Shown here one piece after another: positions 6,929 through 16,536 of a DNA stretch of 64,000 bases. The notes beneath the pieces are model-generated. The model was not told where the DNA came from, ran no database searches, and saw only the letters and a list, made by a program, of their open reading frames with translations. Each line of letters opens with the position of its first letter. Position 1 is the stretch's first letter. Both the position numbers and the translations under genes were made by a program. The stretch comes from Tabrizicola oligotrophica (GTDB lineage Bacteria > Pseudomonadota > Alphaproteobacteria > Rhodobacterales > Rhodobacteraceae). The stretch spans positions 558,001-622,000 of the forward strand of contig NZ_JAAIVJ010000001.1 in assembly GCF_011008935.1 (NCBI RefSeq), in the 5' to 3' direction.

Positions 6929-9370
6929 TCACGCGCGAATGCGCTCGTTCTTCGCATCCCACAGCGGCGCATCCGCCTGCACCACCGCCGGATAAAGTGT
7001 GCCGAAAATCTCCACCTCAACCTTGGTGCCGGGCTGATTGACCTCGGTCTTCAGCATCCCCAGCCCGATGCAGGCCCCGACCCGGTGGCCATAATAGCCC
7101 GAAGTCAGTTCGCCCACGATGGCCCCATCCTTCCAGATCGTCGCCATATAGGGCGGGTCCAGCTCGCCCGCCTCGATCACCAGCGTCGCAAAGCGCTTGG
7201 TCAGCCCACGCTGCTTTTCCGCCGCCAGCGCCGATTTCCCCCGGAACTCGGGCTTGGTCCAGTCGATGAACCGCTCCAGCCCGCCCTGCAACACGGTGTA
7301 ATCGGTCGACAGATCGCCCTTCCAGGCCCGGTAGCCCTTTTCGATGCGCAAGGAATTCAGCGCAAACATGCCGAAGGGGCGCAGCCCGTGGCCCTTGCCC
7401 GCGCGCATGACCGCATTCCAGATCGCTTCGGTATCGGCGACTTTCGAGTGGATTTCCCAGCCCAGTTCACCTGCGAAAGACACGCGGGCCAACCAGACTT
7501 CGGCCCCGGCGATGCGGGCGGTCTGATGCGTCAGCCAGCCCTTCGCCAGATCGGCGTCGGTGACTTCGCCCAGAATGGCGCGCGATTTCGGCCCGGTCAG
7601 GATCTGCGTCGACCATTCGGTGGTGTGGTCGGTCAGCGACAAGTCCGGCGCCAGATGGCGCTTCAGCCATTCCCAGTCATGGCTTTGCGCGGTGGCCGCG
7701 GTGATCAGCACCATCTCGTCCTCGGCCATCCGCGCCACCGACATTTCGGTCACGATGCGGCCCTTGTCATCGGCGAAATAGGCGAGCCCCAGCCGCCCGA
7801 CGCTTGGCAGTTTGCCGGTGATCTGGGTGGCAAGCCAGTCCGCCGCCCCGGCCCCTTTCAGGCCAAACCGCGAAAAGCCCGGCAGGTCGAGAATGCCGGC
7901 GGCATCGCGCACCGCCTGACATTCTTCCTTCACTGCGCCGAACCACGGGCCTTCCCGGTCCCAGGTGCGCTGCGCGTCCTCGCTCACATCATCGCCGGGC
8001 CGGGCGTACCAGGCCGCCCGCTCCCAGCCGTTATAGGGCGCATAGACCGCGCCGAGCGCCTTGGTCTGGGCATGCACCGCCGACAGCTTCTTGCCGCGCC
8101 CTTCCGGCCAGGAGTGGTGCGGGAAATGCATGGCGTATTCGTGGCCATAAACCTCTATCCCCTTCCTGACGCAATAGTCCGGGTCTTCAAAGCCGGTGAA
8201 GCGGCGCGGATCGCAAGACCACATGTCCCATTCGGTCGCGCCTTCCGTCACCCATTCCGCCAGCACCTTGCCCGCGCCCCCGGCCTGACAGATGCCGAAG
8301 GTGAAGACACAAGCCTCAAACGCGTTCGGCACGCCCGGCATCGGGCCGATCAGCGGGTTGCCGTCGGGGGTATAGGGGATCGGGCCGTTGATGACTTTGC
8401 TGAGGCCCGCCGATGCCAGCAAGGGCACCCGCGCCATCGCGTCATTGATGTGCCATTCCAGCCGTTCCAGATCGTCGGGGAACAGCTGGAAGCTGAAATC
8501 CTCGGGGAAGGGATCATCCTTCGTGACCCAATGCGCCTTGCAGTTGCCCTCATAGGGGCCAAGGTTGAAACCGTTTTTTTCTTGCCGCAGGTAATAGGAC
8601 GAATCCACGTCGCGCAGCAAAGGCAGCTTGTGGCCGACCTCTTTGGTCCAGCCCTCCAACTCCGGAACGGTGTCGAACAGCATGTACTGATGGCTCATCA
8701 CCATCATCGGCAGATCGCGGCCAAACCACTTGCCGACCTCGCGGGCATAATAGCCCGCCGCGTTCACCACGATCTCGCAGCGAATCTCGCCCTTCGGCGT
8801 TGAGACCACCCAGTCATCGCCCTCGCGCCGCACCCCGGTCGCCGGGCAAAACCGCTCGATCCGCGCGCCCATCTGGCGTGCGCCCTTGGCCAGCGCCTGC
8901 GTCAGCTGCGCCGGGTCAATGTCGCCGTCATAGGGGTCATGCAGCGCGCCGGTCAGATCATGGGTCTCGACAAAGGGATAGACCTCTTTGATCTCGTCCG
9001 GCGTCAGGATGTTCAGGTCCATCCCCTGATAGCGCCCCATGCCGACGACCTTCTTGAACTCCTGCAAGCGTTCCTTGGTATGGCCCAGACGCACCGATCC
9101 GGTGACGTTGTAATTCATCGGATAGTCGACCTCGTCGCCCAGACGGCGATACAACTCCGCCGAATAGCGCTGCATGTTCATGATCGACCACGAGGATGAA
9201 AACGTCGGCACATTGCCCGCCGCGTGCCAGGTGCTGCCCGCCGTCAACTCGTTCTTTTCCAGCAGAACGCAGTCGGTCCAGCCCGCCTTGCACAGATGGT
9301 ACAGGCTGGAGGCCCCCACTGCGCCGCCCCCGATGATGACCACGCGGGCATGGGTTGGAAAATCTGACAT
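6929..9370 (-). CDS. FAD-dependent oxidoreductase fused to GcvT domains (dimethylglycine dehydrogenase-like) 2
   Basis: An 813-residue paralogue of the enzyme at 3689-6142 with the same build: FAD Rossmann motif VIIGGGAVGASSLYHL at residues 11-26, the covalent-FAD histidine at residue 49 in AGSTWHAAG, the FAO middle domain, and GcvT plus GcvT-C domains in the second half. The start at 9370 has GGAGG about seven bases upstream. Two such enzymes close together suggest two successive N-demethylations, each feeding a one-carbon unit to tetrahydrofolate. It is transcribed separately from the first copy and divergently from the LysR gene at 9500, the probable regulator. It could be dimethylglycine or sarcosine dehydrogenase proper; substrate specificity cannot be read here. 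Confidence 0.9.
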   Translation of the reverse strand: MSDFPTHARVVIIGGGAVGASSLYHLCKAGWTDCVLLEKNELTAGSTWHAAGNVPTFSSSWSIMNMQRYSAELYRRLGDEVDYPMNYNVTGSVRLGHTKERLQEFKKVVGMGRYQGMDLNILTPDEIKEVYPFVETHDLTGALHDPYDGDIDPAQLTQALAKGARQMGARIERFCPATGVRREGDDWVVSTPKGEIRCEIVVNAAGYYAREVGKWFGRDLPMMVMSHQYMLFDTVPELEGWTKEVGHKLPLLRDVDSSYYLRQEKNGFNLGPYEGNCKAHWVTKDDPFPEDFSFQLFPDDLERLEWHINDAMARVPLLASAGLSKVINGPIPYTPDGNPLIGPMPGVPNAFEACVFTFGICQAGGAGKVLAEWVTEGATEWDMWSCDPRRFTGFEDPDYCVRKGIEVYGHEYAMHFPHHSWPEGRGKKLSAVHAQTKALGAVYAPYNGWERAAWYARPGDDVSEDAQRTWDREGPWFGAVKEECQAVRDAAGILDLPGFSRFGLKGAGAADWLATQITGKLPSVGRLGLAYFADDKGRIVTEMSVARMAEDEMVLITAATAQSHDWEWLKRHLAPDLSLTDHTTEWSTQILTGPKSRAILGEVTDADLAKGWLTHQTARIAGAEVWLARVSFAGELGWEIHSKVADTEAIWNAVMRAGKGHGLRPFGMFALNSLRIEKGYRAWKGDLSTDYTVLQGGLERFIDWTKPEFRGKSALAAEKQRGLTKRFATLVIEAGELDPPYMATIWKDGAIVGELTSGYYGHRVGACIGLGMLKTEVNQPGTKVEVEIFGTLYPAVVQADAPLWDAKNERIRA

Positions 9371-9433
9371 GAGGGCCTCCCGGTTATCTGCGCGGCAGTA
9401 TCCACCGCGCGAAAACCGCTTTCAATCGAGCCA

Positions 9434-9455
9434 ATCCCGGTCTATTGATCGGGAT
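9434..9455. promoter_or_regulatory. Inverted repeat between FAD/GcvT gene 2 and lysR (candidate LysR-type operator)
   Basis: ATCCCG (9434-9439) and CGGGAT (9450-9455) form an inverted repeat with a 10-nt AT-rich centre. The spacing fits LysR-type activator sites, and it lies in the 129-bp divergent region where such regulators usually bind. Confidence 0.5.
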
Positions 9456-9499
9456 AAACGATCAGGCCGCGAAGGCCCGGCAACCGACAGGCAGACCCG

Positions 9500-10351
9500 A
9501 TGCAGATCGAACTTCTCGACACTTTCCTCGATCTGGTGGAAACCCGCAGCTTCCATCGCACCGCCGAACGGCTGGAAATCACCCAGTCCACCGTCTCGGC
9601 CCGGGTGCTGGTGCTGGAGCAGGCGATCGGCGCGCGACTGTTCTCCCGCTCGCGCGCCGGCACGCAGCTCACCACCGAGGGGCTGAAATTCCTGCCCCAT
9701 GCCCGCGGCCTGCGCCATGCCTGGACCGAGGCGCAGCGCTCGGTCGCGCCCTCCGGCGATGCGGCGGTCTCCTTGCGCATCGGCATTCAGCACGACCTTG
9801 CCGCCGGGCGCATCGGCGGCTGGATGGCGGGCTTTCGCAAGACGCTGCCGGACTGCGCCTTTTATCTCGAACCCGACTATTCGGTGCAGATGTGCCAGGA
9901 CGTCGCCAAGGGCGCGCTCGATTTCGCCATCCTCTACTCGCCGCAACCGCAGCCCGACCTGCATTTCGCCTCGGTCGGCGAGGTCAGCTACCGGCTGGTT
10001 TCCTCGATCGGCACCCGGCGGGCCGACCTGAAACCCGACCGCTACATCCGCGCCAGCTATGCCGCCGCCTTCGATGCGGCCCATGCCCAGGCGCTGCCGG
10101 AAATGTCGGCCACCCCCTTTGCCTCCGGGCAGGAGGCGGCGGTGGCGGCACTTCTGCAATCGCTTGGCGGCGCCGGTTTCGTGCTGGACCGCACTGCAGC
10201 GGCGCTGATCGAAACCGGCAAGTTCGCCGCCGTCACCGATGTCGAGCCGATCACCCAGCCGGTCTATGTGGTCACCCACCAGCGCCACCGCACCCAGCGC
10301 ATGCACAAGCGGCTGACCAAGTCGGTGCTCAAGACCTTCGGCGCGCGCTGA
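9500..10351 (+). CDS. LysR-family transcriptional regulator
   Basis: A 283-residue protein with the LysR N-terminal winged helix-turn-helix (LLDTFLDLVETRSFHRTAE and the recognition region TQSTVSARVLVLEQAIG, residues 4-50) and a C-terminal periplasmic-binding-like effector domain from about residue 90. It is divergent from the second FAD/GcvT dehydrogenase and probably controls it, as is usual for LysR proteins and their divergent neighbour. The ATG at 9500 starts directly at the conserved domain. It ends five bases before copy 4 of the dispersed repeat and is convergent with hutC. The effector is unknown. Confidence 0.88.
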   Translation: MQIELLDTFLDLVETRSFHRTAERLEITQSTVSARVLVLEQAIGARLFSRSRAGTQLTTEGLKFLPHARGLRHAWTEAQRSVAPSGDAAVSLRIGIQHDLAAGRIGGWMAGFRKTLPDCAFYLEPDYSVQMCQDVAKGALDFAILYSPQPQPDLHFASVGEVSYRLVSSIGTRRADLKPDRYIRASYAAAFDAAHAQALPEMSATPFASGQEAAVAALLQSLGGAGFVLDRTAAALIETGKFAAVTDVEPITQPVYVVTHQRHRTQRMHKRLTKSVLKTFGAR

Positions 10352-10355
10352 GGCC

Positions 10356-10377
10356 TTTCATACTGGCTCAAATATCC
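10356..10377. repeat. Dispersed intergenic repeat, copy 4 (short)
   Basis: Core unit only: TTTCATACTGG plus CTCAAATATCC, directly after the lysR stop codon and before the convergent end of hutC. No strong hairpin follows within this copy. Confidence 0.8.
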
Positions 10378-10459
10378 ATGTCCCGCCGCTTGGCCCCGCC
10401 TGCGCGGCCGGCAGGTTTGTCCGCGACGCGGCAGCGCCAGCGCCCCGAGGAGCCCACCT

Positions 10460-11143
10460 TCACACCAGCGTCTGCACCCGGTAGCCGGAGCCATGGGCCA
10501 GCCGGACAAAGGTGATCGGGCTTTCCGCCGTCCAGGTCATCCGCTCGGTAATGAACAGCGCGGTGCCGACCGCCACCCCCAGCACCGCCGCCTCGCGCGG
10601 GCCGGCGCCCTCGGCGGTAAAGGCGATGTCGCCGGTGACATAGGCGACATGCGACACCAGCCATTCGTTCGCGCTCAGCTCCTGGAAATCCGGCATCGGG
10701 CGCGGCAGGATTTCTGAATTCAGCCAGCGGGTTTCAAAGGCAAAGGGCTTGCCGTCGGCCAGATGCAAGGTTTCAAGATACAAAAGCTTGATCCCCGGCG
10801 GCAGTCCCAGCCGCGAGGCGATGGGCACCGGCGGCTCCATGAAGGCCTGTTTCAGCACCTGAAAGCTGTGCGCCTGCCCGCGCGCCTCGATTTCCTGGCG
10901 GATCACCGGAATATCCAGCGTCGCCTTGCGCACCGGCAGGGCGGCCACCCGGGTTCCCGCCTTGCGCCGGCGCTCCAGCACCCCCGCCTCGGCCAGATCG
11001 CGCAGCGCCCGGTTTACCGTGGCCCGCGCCACGCCGAATTCGACCGCCAGTTCCTCCTCGGTCGGGATCAGGCCGCCGGGCTGCCAGTCGCGCACCCGGA
11101 TGCGGCGCAGCACCTCGGCCCGAATATCCTCCCACCCCTTCAT
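10460..11143 (-). CDS. hutC: Histidine utilisation repressor HutC (GntR/HutC family)
   Basis: A 227-residue protein with an N-terminal GntR winged helix (IPTEEELAVEFGVARATVNR, residues about 26-45) and a C-terminal UTRA effector domain. It ends the minus-strand hutF-hutC operon. Family members repress hut genes and are released by urocanate. The ATG at 11143 follows AAGGGG; a GTG five codons upstream (11158) overlaps the hutF stop codon and is the alternative start, so translation is probably coupled to hutF. The palindrome at 12540-12553 between hutF and hutI is the likely operator. Identification rests on domain type plus location inside the hut cluster. Confidence 0.9.
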   Translation of the reverse strand: MKGWEDIRAEVLRRIRVRDWQPGGLIPTEEELAVEFGVARATVNRALRDLAEAGVLERRRKAGTRVAALPVRKATLDIPVIRQEIEARGQAHSFQVLKQAFMEPPVPIASRLGLPPGIKLLYLETLHLADGKPFAFETRWLNSEILPRPMPDFQELSANEWLVSHVAYVTGDIAFTAEGAGPREAAVLGVAVGTALFITERMTWTAESPITFVRLAHGSGYRVQTLV

Positions 11144-11154
11144 GCCCGTCCCCT

Positions 11155-12513
11155 TCACAGCGCCTCTCTCAGCCGGGCCATCGCCGCCCGATAGCGGGCG
11201 ATGATCCCTGCCCGTCCGGCATGCCTGCCGCCCGTCACGATATGACGGCCCGCCGACCAGACTTCGGCCACCATGCGGTCATCGCCGGCAAAAAGGAAGG
11301 TGTCGAGCAGCATATCGCCCTGACTTGCCGCCAGATCCGGCCCCGAGCAATCCAGCGCCATCAGGTCGGCCCATTGGCCCGCCTCGATCCGGCCGCCCTG
11401 CCGCCCGCCCGCCAGCGCGCCGCCGCGGGCTGCGGTTTCATAAAGCACCCGACCCGTAGAGCGCCCCTCGGTGGCCAAGAGCGCCCGCCCCTTCAGCCCC
11501 AGCCGCTGCGAATATTCCAGAAGCCGCAACTCCTCGGAGAGCGAGATCCGCACATTGCTGTCCGAGCCCACGCCGTAAACCCCGCCATGGGCGGCAAAGC
11601 GCACCCCGTCGAAGATGCCGTCACCAAGATTGGCCTCGGTGATCGGGCAAAGCCCCGCCACCGCGCCGGATTTCGCCATGGCTTCGGTCTCGAAAGGCTC
11701 CATCTGGGTGGCATGGATCAGGCACCAGCGCGCCGACAGATCGGTGTTGCCGATCAGCCATTCGACCGGTCGCGCCCCGGTAGCGCCCAGAACCTCGGTC
11801 ACTTCCGCCACCTGTTCGGCGACATGGATATGGATCGGCGCGCCGAGGTTCAACCGCGCCGCCGCCGCGATCCCCTCCGGGCTGGCCGCGCGCAAGGAAT
11901 GCGGCGCGACGCCCAGCACCGTATCGGCCGGCAGGTGCGACAGCGCCTTTGCCGCGCCCTCCCACAGCCGGGCAAAGCGGTCGGGGTCATTGCCAAAGCG
12001 CAACTGCCCCGCCGTCAGCGCCCGCCCGTCACAACCGCCCCGCTCGTAAAGCACCGGCAAATGCGTGAGGCCCAGCCCGGTTTCCGCCGCCGCCGCCGCG
12101 ATGCGCGCCGACATCTCGGCCAGATCGTCATAGGTGCCGCCGCCCGGCGCGTGGTGCAGATAGTGAAACTCCGCCACCGCCGCATAGCCAGCTTCGGCCA
12201 TCTCCAGCATCACCATCGCGGCAATCGCCTGCACATCCTCGGGGCTGAGCCGGTCAAGGAAGCGATACATCAGCGTCCGCCAGGTCCAGAAACTGTCCTG
12301 CCCCGCGCTGCGGTATTCCGTCATCCCCGCCATGGCGCGCTGGAAGGCATGCGAATGCAGGTTGACCATGGCCGGCAACAGGCAATCCACCCGCTGCCCG
12401 GTCGGCGTGGCGCCGGGCGTGATGCGGTCAATCCGGCCCTCCGCGATCTCGACCCGCACGTCATGGGCCCAGCCTTCGGGCAGCAGCGCGGTCTTGGCAT
12501 GCAGAACGGTCAT
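11155..12513 (-). CDS. hutF: Formimidoylglutamate deiminase HutF
   Basis: A 452-residue amidohydrolase-superfamily enzyme that converts N-formimidoyl-L-glutamate to N-formyl-L-glutamate and ammonia in the five-step Hut pathway. Visible metal-site motifs are NLHSHAFQRAMAG (HxH metal ligands), IHIHVAEQ, and the aspartate in GVGSDSNVRI near the C-terminal part. The ATG at 12513 has GAGG six bases upstream and marks the start of homology, although the frame stays open far beyond it. It is divergent from hutI across 72 bp with the putative HutC operator. N-formylglutamate still needs HutG (deformylase), which is not in the window. Confidence 0.93.
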   Translation of the reverse strand: MTVLHAKTALLPEGWAHDVRVEIAEGRIDRITPGATPTGQRVDCLLPAMVNLHSHAFQRAMAGMTEYRSAGQDSFWTWRTLMYRFLDRLSPEDVQAIAAMVMLEMAEAGYAAVAEFHYLHHAPGGGTYDDLAEMSARIAAAAAETGLGLTHLPVLYERGGCDGRALTAGQLRFGNDPDRFARLWEGAAKALSHLPADTVLGVAPHSLRAASPEGIAAAARLNLGAPIHIHVAEQVAEVTEVLGATGARPVEWLIGNTDLSARWCLIHATQMEPFETEAMAKSGAVAGLCPITEANLGDGIFDGVRFAAHGGVYGVGSDSNVRISLSEELRLLEYSQRLGLKGRALLATEGRSTGRVLYETAARGGALAGGRQGGRIEAGQWADLMALDCSGPDLAASQGDMLLDTFLFAGDDRMVAEVWSAGRHIVTGGRHAGRAGIIARYRAAMARLREAL

Positions 12514-12526
12514 CGTCAGCCTCGTC

Positions 12527-12557
12527 TTGACAGGGTTATTATGTGCAGACATATTAC
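12527..12557. promoter_or_regulatory. Divergent hut promoters with putative HutC operator
   Basis: The palindrome TATGT-gcag-ACATA lies at 12540-12553. For hutI, a -35 TTGACA is at 12527-12532 with an AT-rich -10 region around 12550-12557. On the other strand, TTGGTT and TAATAA with 16 bp between them form a plausible hutF promoter whose spacer contains the palindrome. One repressor site would therefore block both promoters. HutC binding is inferred from position and symmetry. Confidence 0.65.
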
Positions 12558-12585
12558 AACCAAGCGCAGACAAAAGGCAAGCCAA

Positions 12586-13785
12586 ATGGCGATTCTCCTG
12601 ACCCATGCCACGATAGCCACTATGACGGCCGGATACGGCCTGATCGAGGACGGTGCCTTGGTGGCCGAAGGCGAGCGGATTGTCTGGATTGGACAGACGT
12701 CCGATATTCCGGCGCAGTGGCAGACCCTGCCCGCCCAGAATTGCGGCGGCCGCCTCCTCACCCCCGGACTTGTCGACTGCCACAGCCATATCGTCTTTGG
12801 CGGTCATCGCGCGGTTGAATTCGAAATGCGGCTGAACGGCGCCAGCTATGAGGAGGTCGCCCGCGCCGGGGGCGGCATTCTCTCCACCGTCACCGCCACC
12901 CGCGCCGCCTCCGAGGCCGAGCTTCTCGCCGCGGCGCTGGCCCGCGCCGATCTGATGATCGCCGCCGGCGCCACCACGATCGAGGTGAAGTCGGGCTATG
13001 GCCTGACCGTCGCGGACGAGCTGAAGATGCTGCGCGTCGCCCGCCAGATTGCCGCCCACCGCCGCTTGCGCGTGGTCACCACCCACCTTGCCGCCCACGC
13101 CATTCCGCCCGAATACAAGGGCCGCCCCGACGCCTATATCGACGAGGTGGCGATTCCCTCGCTGCACGCCGCTCAGGCGCAGGGCCTGATCGACGCCGTC
13201 GACGCCTTCTGCGAGGGCATCGCCTTTTCCCCGGCTCAGGTGGCGCGGCTTTTCCGTGCCGCGCAAGACCTCGGCCTGCCGATCAAGCTGCATGCCGAAC
13301 AGCTTTCCGACTTGAAAGGCGCAGTGCTGGCCGCCGGCATGGGGGCGCTGTCCTGCGACCATGTCGAATATATCGGTGCCGATGGCGTGGCGGCCATGGC
13401 GGCCGCCGGCACGGTGGCGGTGATCCTGCCCGGCGCCTTCTACACCCTGCGCGAAACCCGGAAACCGCCGATCGAGGCCTTCCGCGCCGCCGGCGTGCCG
13501 ATGGCGGTGGCGACCGATTTCAACCCCGGCTCCTCGCCGGTGGCCAGCCTGCCCTTGTCGATGAACATGGCCTGCACCCTCTTCCGCATGACGCCTTTGG
13601 AGGCGCTGCAAGGCACCACCACCCACGCCGCCCGCGCCCTTGGCCTGACCGACCGCGGCACCATCGCCCCCGGCCAGCTGGCCGATCTTTGCCTGTGGGA
13701 TGCCACCCACCCGGCCGAACTGTCCTATCGCATCGGGGCCACGCCCCTTCACACCCGCATCTTCGGAGGCCGCCTTGACGCCTGA
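12586..13785 (+). CDS. hutI: Imidazolonepropionase HutI
   Basis: A 399-residue amidohydrolase that hydrolyses 4-imidazolone-5-propionate to N-formimidoylglutamate. Seen motifs: [12 protein letters not shown] (HxH metal ligands, about residue 70), [19 protein letters not shown], and the aspartate in [11 protein letters not shown]. The length matches the family (about 400). The ATG at 12586 has AAGG eight bases upstream. It is the first gene of the plus-strand operon, and its stop codon overlaps the hutH TTG start region. Regulation is most likely by HutC at 12540-12553. Confidence 0.95.
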   Translation: MAILLTHATIATMTAGYGLIEDGALVAEGERIVWIGQTSDIPAQWQTLPAQNCGGRLLTPGLVDCHSHIVFGGHRAVEFEMRLNGASYEEVARAGGGILSTVTATRAASEAELLAAALARADLMIAAGATTIEVKSGYGLTVADELKMLRVARQIAAHRRLRVVTTHLAAHAIPPEYKGRPDAYIDEVAIPSLHAAQAQGLIDAVDAFCEGIAFSPAQVARLFRAAQDLGLPIKLHAEQLSDLKGAVLAAGMGALSCDHVEYIGADGVAAMAAAGTVAVILPGAFYTLRETRKPPIEAFRAAGVPMAVATDFNPGSSPVASLPLSMNMACTLFRMTPLEALQGTTTHAARALGLTDRGTIAPGQLADLCLWDATHPAELSYRIGATPLHTRIFGGRLDA

Positions 13786-15328
13786 CACCCTCATCCCCGA
13801 AATTCTGGTTCCGGGCCAAGCCACGCTGGCGCAACTGGAACGGATCTGGCGCGACGAGGCTCCGGCCCGCCTGCACCCCTCGGCCCGCGCCGGCATCGAC
13901 CGCGCCGCCGGCATGATTGCCGCCGCTGCCAATGGCTCGGAGGCGGTCTATGGCGTCAACACCGGATTCGGCAAGCTTGCCAGCATCAAGATCGCCTCGG
14001 AAGATACCGCGACGCTTCAGAAAAACCTGATCCTCAGCCATTGCTGCGGCGTGGGCGAGCCGATGCCGCGTGCCACCGCCCGGCTGATGATGGCGCTGAA
14101 ACTCCTGTCGCTCGGCCGCGGCGCCTCGGGCGTGCGGCATGAGGTGGTGGCGCTGCTGGAGGCCATGCTGGACAAGGGCGTCACCCCGGTCATTCCGGCG
14201 CAGGGCTCGGTCGGCGCCTCGGGCGATCTGGCGCCGTTGGCGCATATGACGGCGGCCATGCTGGGCCATGGTCAGGCAGAGCTCAGAGGTCAGGTGAAGA
14301 ATTCTACTGATGCCCTTGCAGAAGCTGGACTTTCTCCCATCACGCTCGGCGCGAAAGAGGGCCTTGCCCTCATCAACGGCACCCAGTTTTCCACCGCCTA
14401 TGCCCTTGCCGGCCTGTTCGACGGCTGGCGCGCGGCGCAGGGCGCGCTGGTCACCAGTGCGCTGTCGACCGATGCCATCATGGGCTCCACGGCGCCCCTG
14501 CAACCCGAGATCCACACCCTGCGCGGCCACCCCGGCCAGATCGAGGCCGCCGCCACCCTGCGCGCTCTCCTGGACGGCTCGGTGATCCGCGAAAGCCACC
14601 GCACCGGCGACAGCCGCGTGCAGGACCCCTATTGCATCCGCTGCCAGCCGCAGGTCACGGGCGCGGCGATGGACGTCATGCGTCAGGCCGCTCGTACTCT
14701 GGAAATCGAGGCCAATGCCGCCACCGACAACCCGCTGGTGCTGACCGAAGCCGGGATGATCGTCTCGGGCGGCAACTTCCACGCCGAGCCGGTGGGCTTT
14801 GCCGCCGACATGATCGCCATGGCGCTTTCCGAAATCGGCGCCATCGCGCAGCGCCGCATCGCGCTGATGGTCGATCCGGTGCTGTCCTTCGACCTGCCGG
14901 CCTTCCTCACCCCGAAGCCCGGCCTCAACTCCGGCTTCATGATCGCCGAAGTCACCACCGCCGCCCTCATGAGCGAAAACAAGCACATGGCGCATCCGAC
15001 GGTGATCGACTCGACCCCCACCAGCGCCAATCAGGAGGACCACGTCTCGATGGCCGCCCATGGCGCGCGCCGCCTTGGCCGGATGGTGGCGAACCTGAAC
15101 GTCATCCTCGGCGTCGAGGCGCTTTGCGCCGCGCAAGGCATCGAGTTCCGCGCGCCGCTGCCCACCTCCACCCCGTTGCAAGGCGCCATCGCCCGGCTGC
15201 GCGCCGATGTGCCGGCGCTGGGCGATGACCGCTACATGGCGGACGACATCGCCGCCGCCGCCAGCCTGATCGGCGCCGGCGCGCTGGTTCAGGCCACGCA
15301 AACCCCGATGCCATTCATACTGGCCTGA
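13775..15328 (+). CDS. hutH: Histidine ammonia-lyase HutH
   Basis: A 517-residue enzyme that deaminates L-histidine to trans-urocanate. The tripeptide Ala-Ser-Gly that cyclises to the MIO electrophile is seen in [15 protein letters not shown], and [11 protein letters not shown] and the C-terminal HGARRLGRM region are typical. The start is a TTG at 13775 with CGGAGG five bases upstream, overlapping the hutI stop, which implies coupled translation. The last codons (PFILA and stop) are formed by the core of the dispersed intergenic repeat, so the native C-terminus appears to have been replaced or extended by repeat insertion. Confidence 0.95.
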   Translation: MTPDTLIPEILVPGQATLAQLERIWRDEAPARLHPSARAGIDRAAGMIAAAANGSEAVYGVNTGFGKLASIKIASEDTATLQKNLILSHCCGVGEPMPRATARLMMALKLLSLGRGASGVRHEVVALLEAMLDKGVTPVIPAQGSVGASGDLAPLAHMTAAMLGHGQAELRGQVKNSTDALAEAGLSPITLGAKEGLALINGTQFSTAYALAGLFDGWRAAQGALVTSALSTDAIMGSTAPLQPEIHTLRGHPGQIEAAATLRALLDGSVIRESHRTGDSRVQDPYCIRCQPQVTGAAMDVMRQAARTLEIEANAATDNPLVLTEAGMIVSGGNFHAEPVGFAADMIAMALSEIGAIAQRRIALMVDPVLSFDLPAFLTPKPGLNSGFMIAEVTTAALMSENKHMAHPTVIDSTPTSANQEDHVSMAAHGARRLGRMVANLNVILGVEALCAAQGIEFRAPLPTSTPLQGAIARLRADVPALGDDRYMADDIAAAASLIGAGALVQATQTPMPFILA

Positions 15329-15364
15329 ATATCCCACGGGGGTCCGGGGGTGTGAAACCCCCGG
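15313..15364. repeat. Dispersed intergenic repeat, copy 5, overlapping the hutH 3' end
   Basis: ATTCATACTGG plus CCTGAATATCC, then hairpin GGGGGT (15346-15351) / ACCCCC (15357-15362). The first part is translated as the hutH C-terminus and the TGA stop lies in the core. The hairpin is followed by the next gene of the operon, so it is not a complete block to transcription. Confidence 0.8.
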
Positions 15365-15393
15365 TCCCGCCCTCCGCGCCCCAGGACCGCCCG

Positions 15394-16536
15394 ATGAAAC
15401 CCTTGCAAGGCCTTCGCATCCTCGATCTGACCCGCGTCATGGCGGGGCCGTTCTGCACCGCGCTGCTGGCCGACCTCGGGGCCGAGGTCATCAAGCTCGA
15501 GCCGCCGCAGGGCGACGATTACCGCCACATCGGCCCCTTCGTGCAGGGCGAATCCGCCCTGTTCACCCTGATGAACCGCGGCAAGCAGTCGATCGTGCTG
15601 GATCTGAAAGACCCCGCGGCGCAGGCCACTGCCCGCGCGCTTGCGCTTGCCTGCGACGTGGTGGTGGAAAACTTCCGTCCCGGCGTGGCCAGCCGCCTTG
15701 GCCTTGGGCCCGAGTTGCGCGCCGACAAGCCCAGCCTGATCTATGCCTCGATCTCGGGCTTCGGCCAGACCGGCCCCGCCGCCCATCTGCCGGCCTATGA
15801 CCTTGTGGCGCAGGCCATGTCGGGGCTGATGGCGGCGACCGGCGAAGAGGGTGGCGCGCCACTGAAGGTCGGCGAAAGCTATGGCGACCTGATGGCGGGG
15901 CTTTACGCCTCCTGGGCCATTCTGGCGGCGCTGCACAAGCGTGCAAATACCGGCGAGGGCAGCACCATCGACGTCGCCATGTTCGACGCGCTGTTCTCGC
16001 TGCTGCCCACCTCCCACGCCGTGCAGTTCTACGCCGGCGCCGCGCCGCGCCGGGTCGGCAACCGCCACCCGCTCTCCACCCCCTTCGGCTGTTTCCAATG
16101 CGCCGATGGACAGGCGGTGATCGCCGTGCTGGGTGACCGGCAGTGGCAGGCGCTGTGCAGCCTGATCGCCCGGCCCGATCTGGCCGACGACAGCGGTCTT
16201 GCCAGCGATGACGGCCGCACGGCCCACGAGCCCAGGGTGAAAGCGGCAATCGAGGCCTTCACCCTGCCCCGCGCCACGGCCGAAGTCGTGGCCTCGCTGG
16301 CCGCCGCCGGCATTCCGACTGCCGAGGTGCAGACGTTGGCCGAAGCCGCCGCCTCCCCGCATGCCACCGCGCGCGGGCTGGTGGCCGACCTGCCGCATGT
16401 CACGCTCGGCGCGGCGAAAACCGTCGGCCAGCCGGTGCGCTTTGACGGGGACAAACCGATTGCCGCCACTTCGGCCCCGGCTTTGGGGGCCGATGGCCCC
16501 GCCATTCTGCACCGTCTGGGGATCGCACATGACTGA
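15394..16536 (+). CDS. Class III CoA-transferase (CaiB/BaiF family) within the hut operon
   Basis: A 380-residue family III CoA-transferase with the N-terminal LRILDLTRVMAGPFCTALLADLGAEVIK motif class (read here in parts as LDLTRVMAGPFC and LGAEVIKLEPP), the catalytic aspartate probably in AYDLVAQAMSG, and the dimer-forming GDLMAGLYAS region. These enzymes move CoA between organic acids. The ATG at 15394 follows AGGA; an earlier in-frame ATG at 15352 falls in repeat DNA. Its stop overlaps the acyl-CoA dehydrogenase start by 8 nt. The position between hutH (makes urocanate) and hutU (uses urocanate) suggests an imidazole-acrylate or imidazole-propionate substrate (inference); general acid activation is the alternative. 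Confidence 0.88.
   Translation: MKPLQGLRILDLTRVMAGPFCTALLADLGAEVIKLEPPQGDDYRHIGPFVQGESALFTLMNRGKQSIVLDLKDPAAQATARALALACDVVVENFRPGVASRLGLGPELRADKPSLIYASISGFGQTGPAAHLPAYDLVAQAMSGLMAATGEEGGAPLKVGESYGDLMAGLYASWAILAALHKRANTGEGSTIDVAMFDALFSLLPTSHAVQFYAGAAPRRVGNRHPLSTPFGCFQCADGQAVIAVLGDRQWQALCSLIARPDLADDSGLASDDGRTAHEPRVKAAIEAFTLPRATAEVVASLAAAGIPTAEVQTLAEAAASPHATARGLVADLPHVTLGAAKTVGQPVRFDGDKPIAATSAPALGADGPAILHRLGIAHD

Noticed and set aside
13700-13774. Earlier ATG start for hutH (13700)
   Set aside because: It would lie well inside hutI and has no ribosome site; the TTG at 13775 with CGGAGG five bases upstream is better placed.
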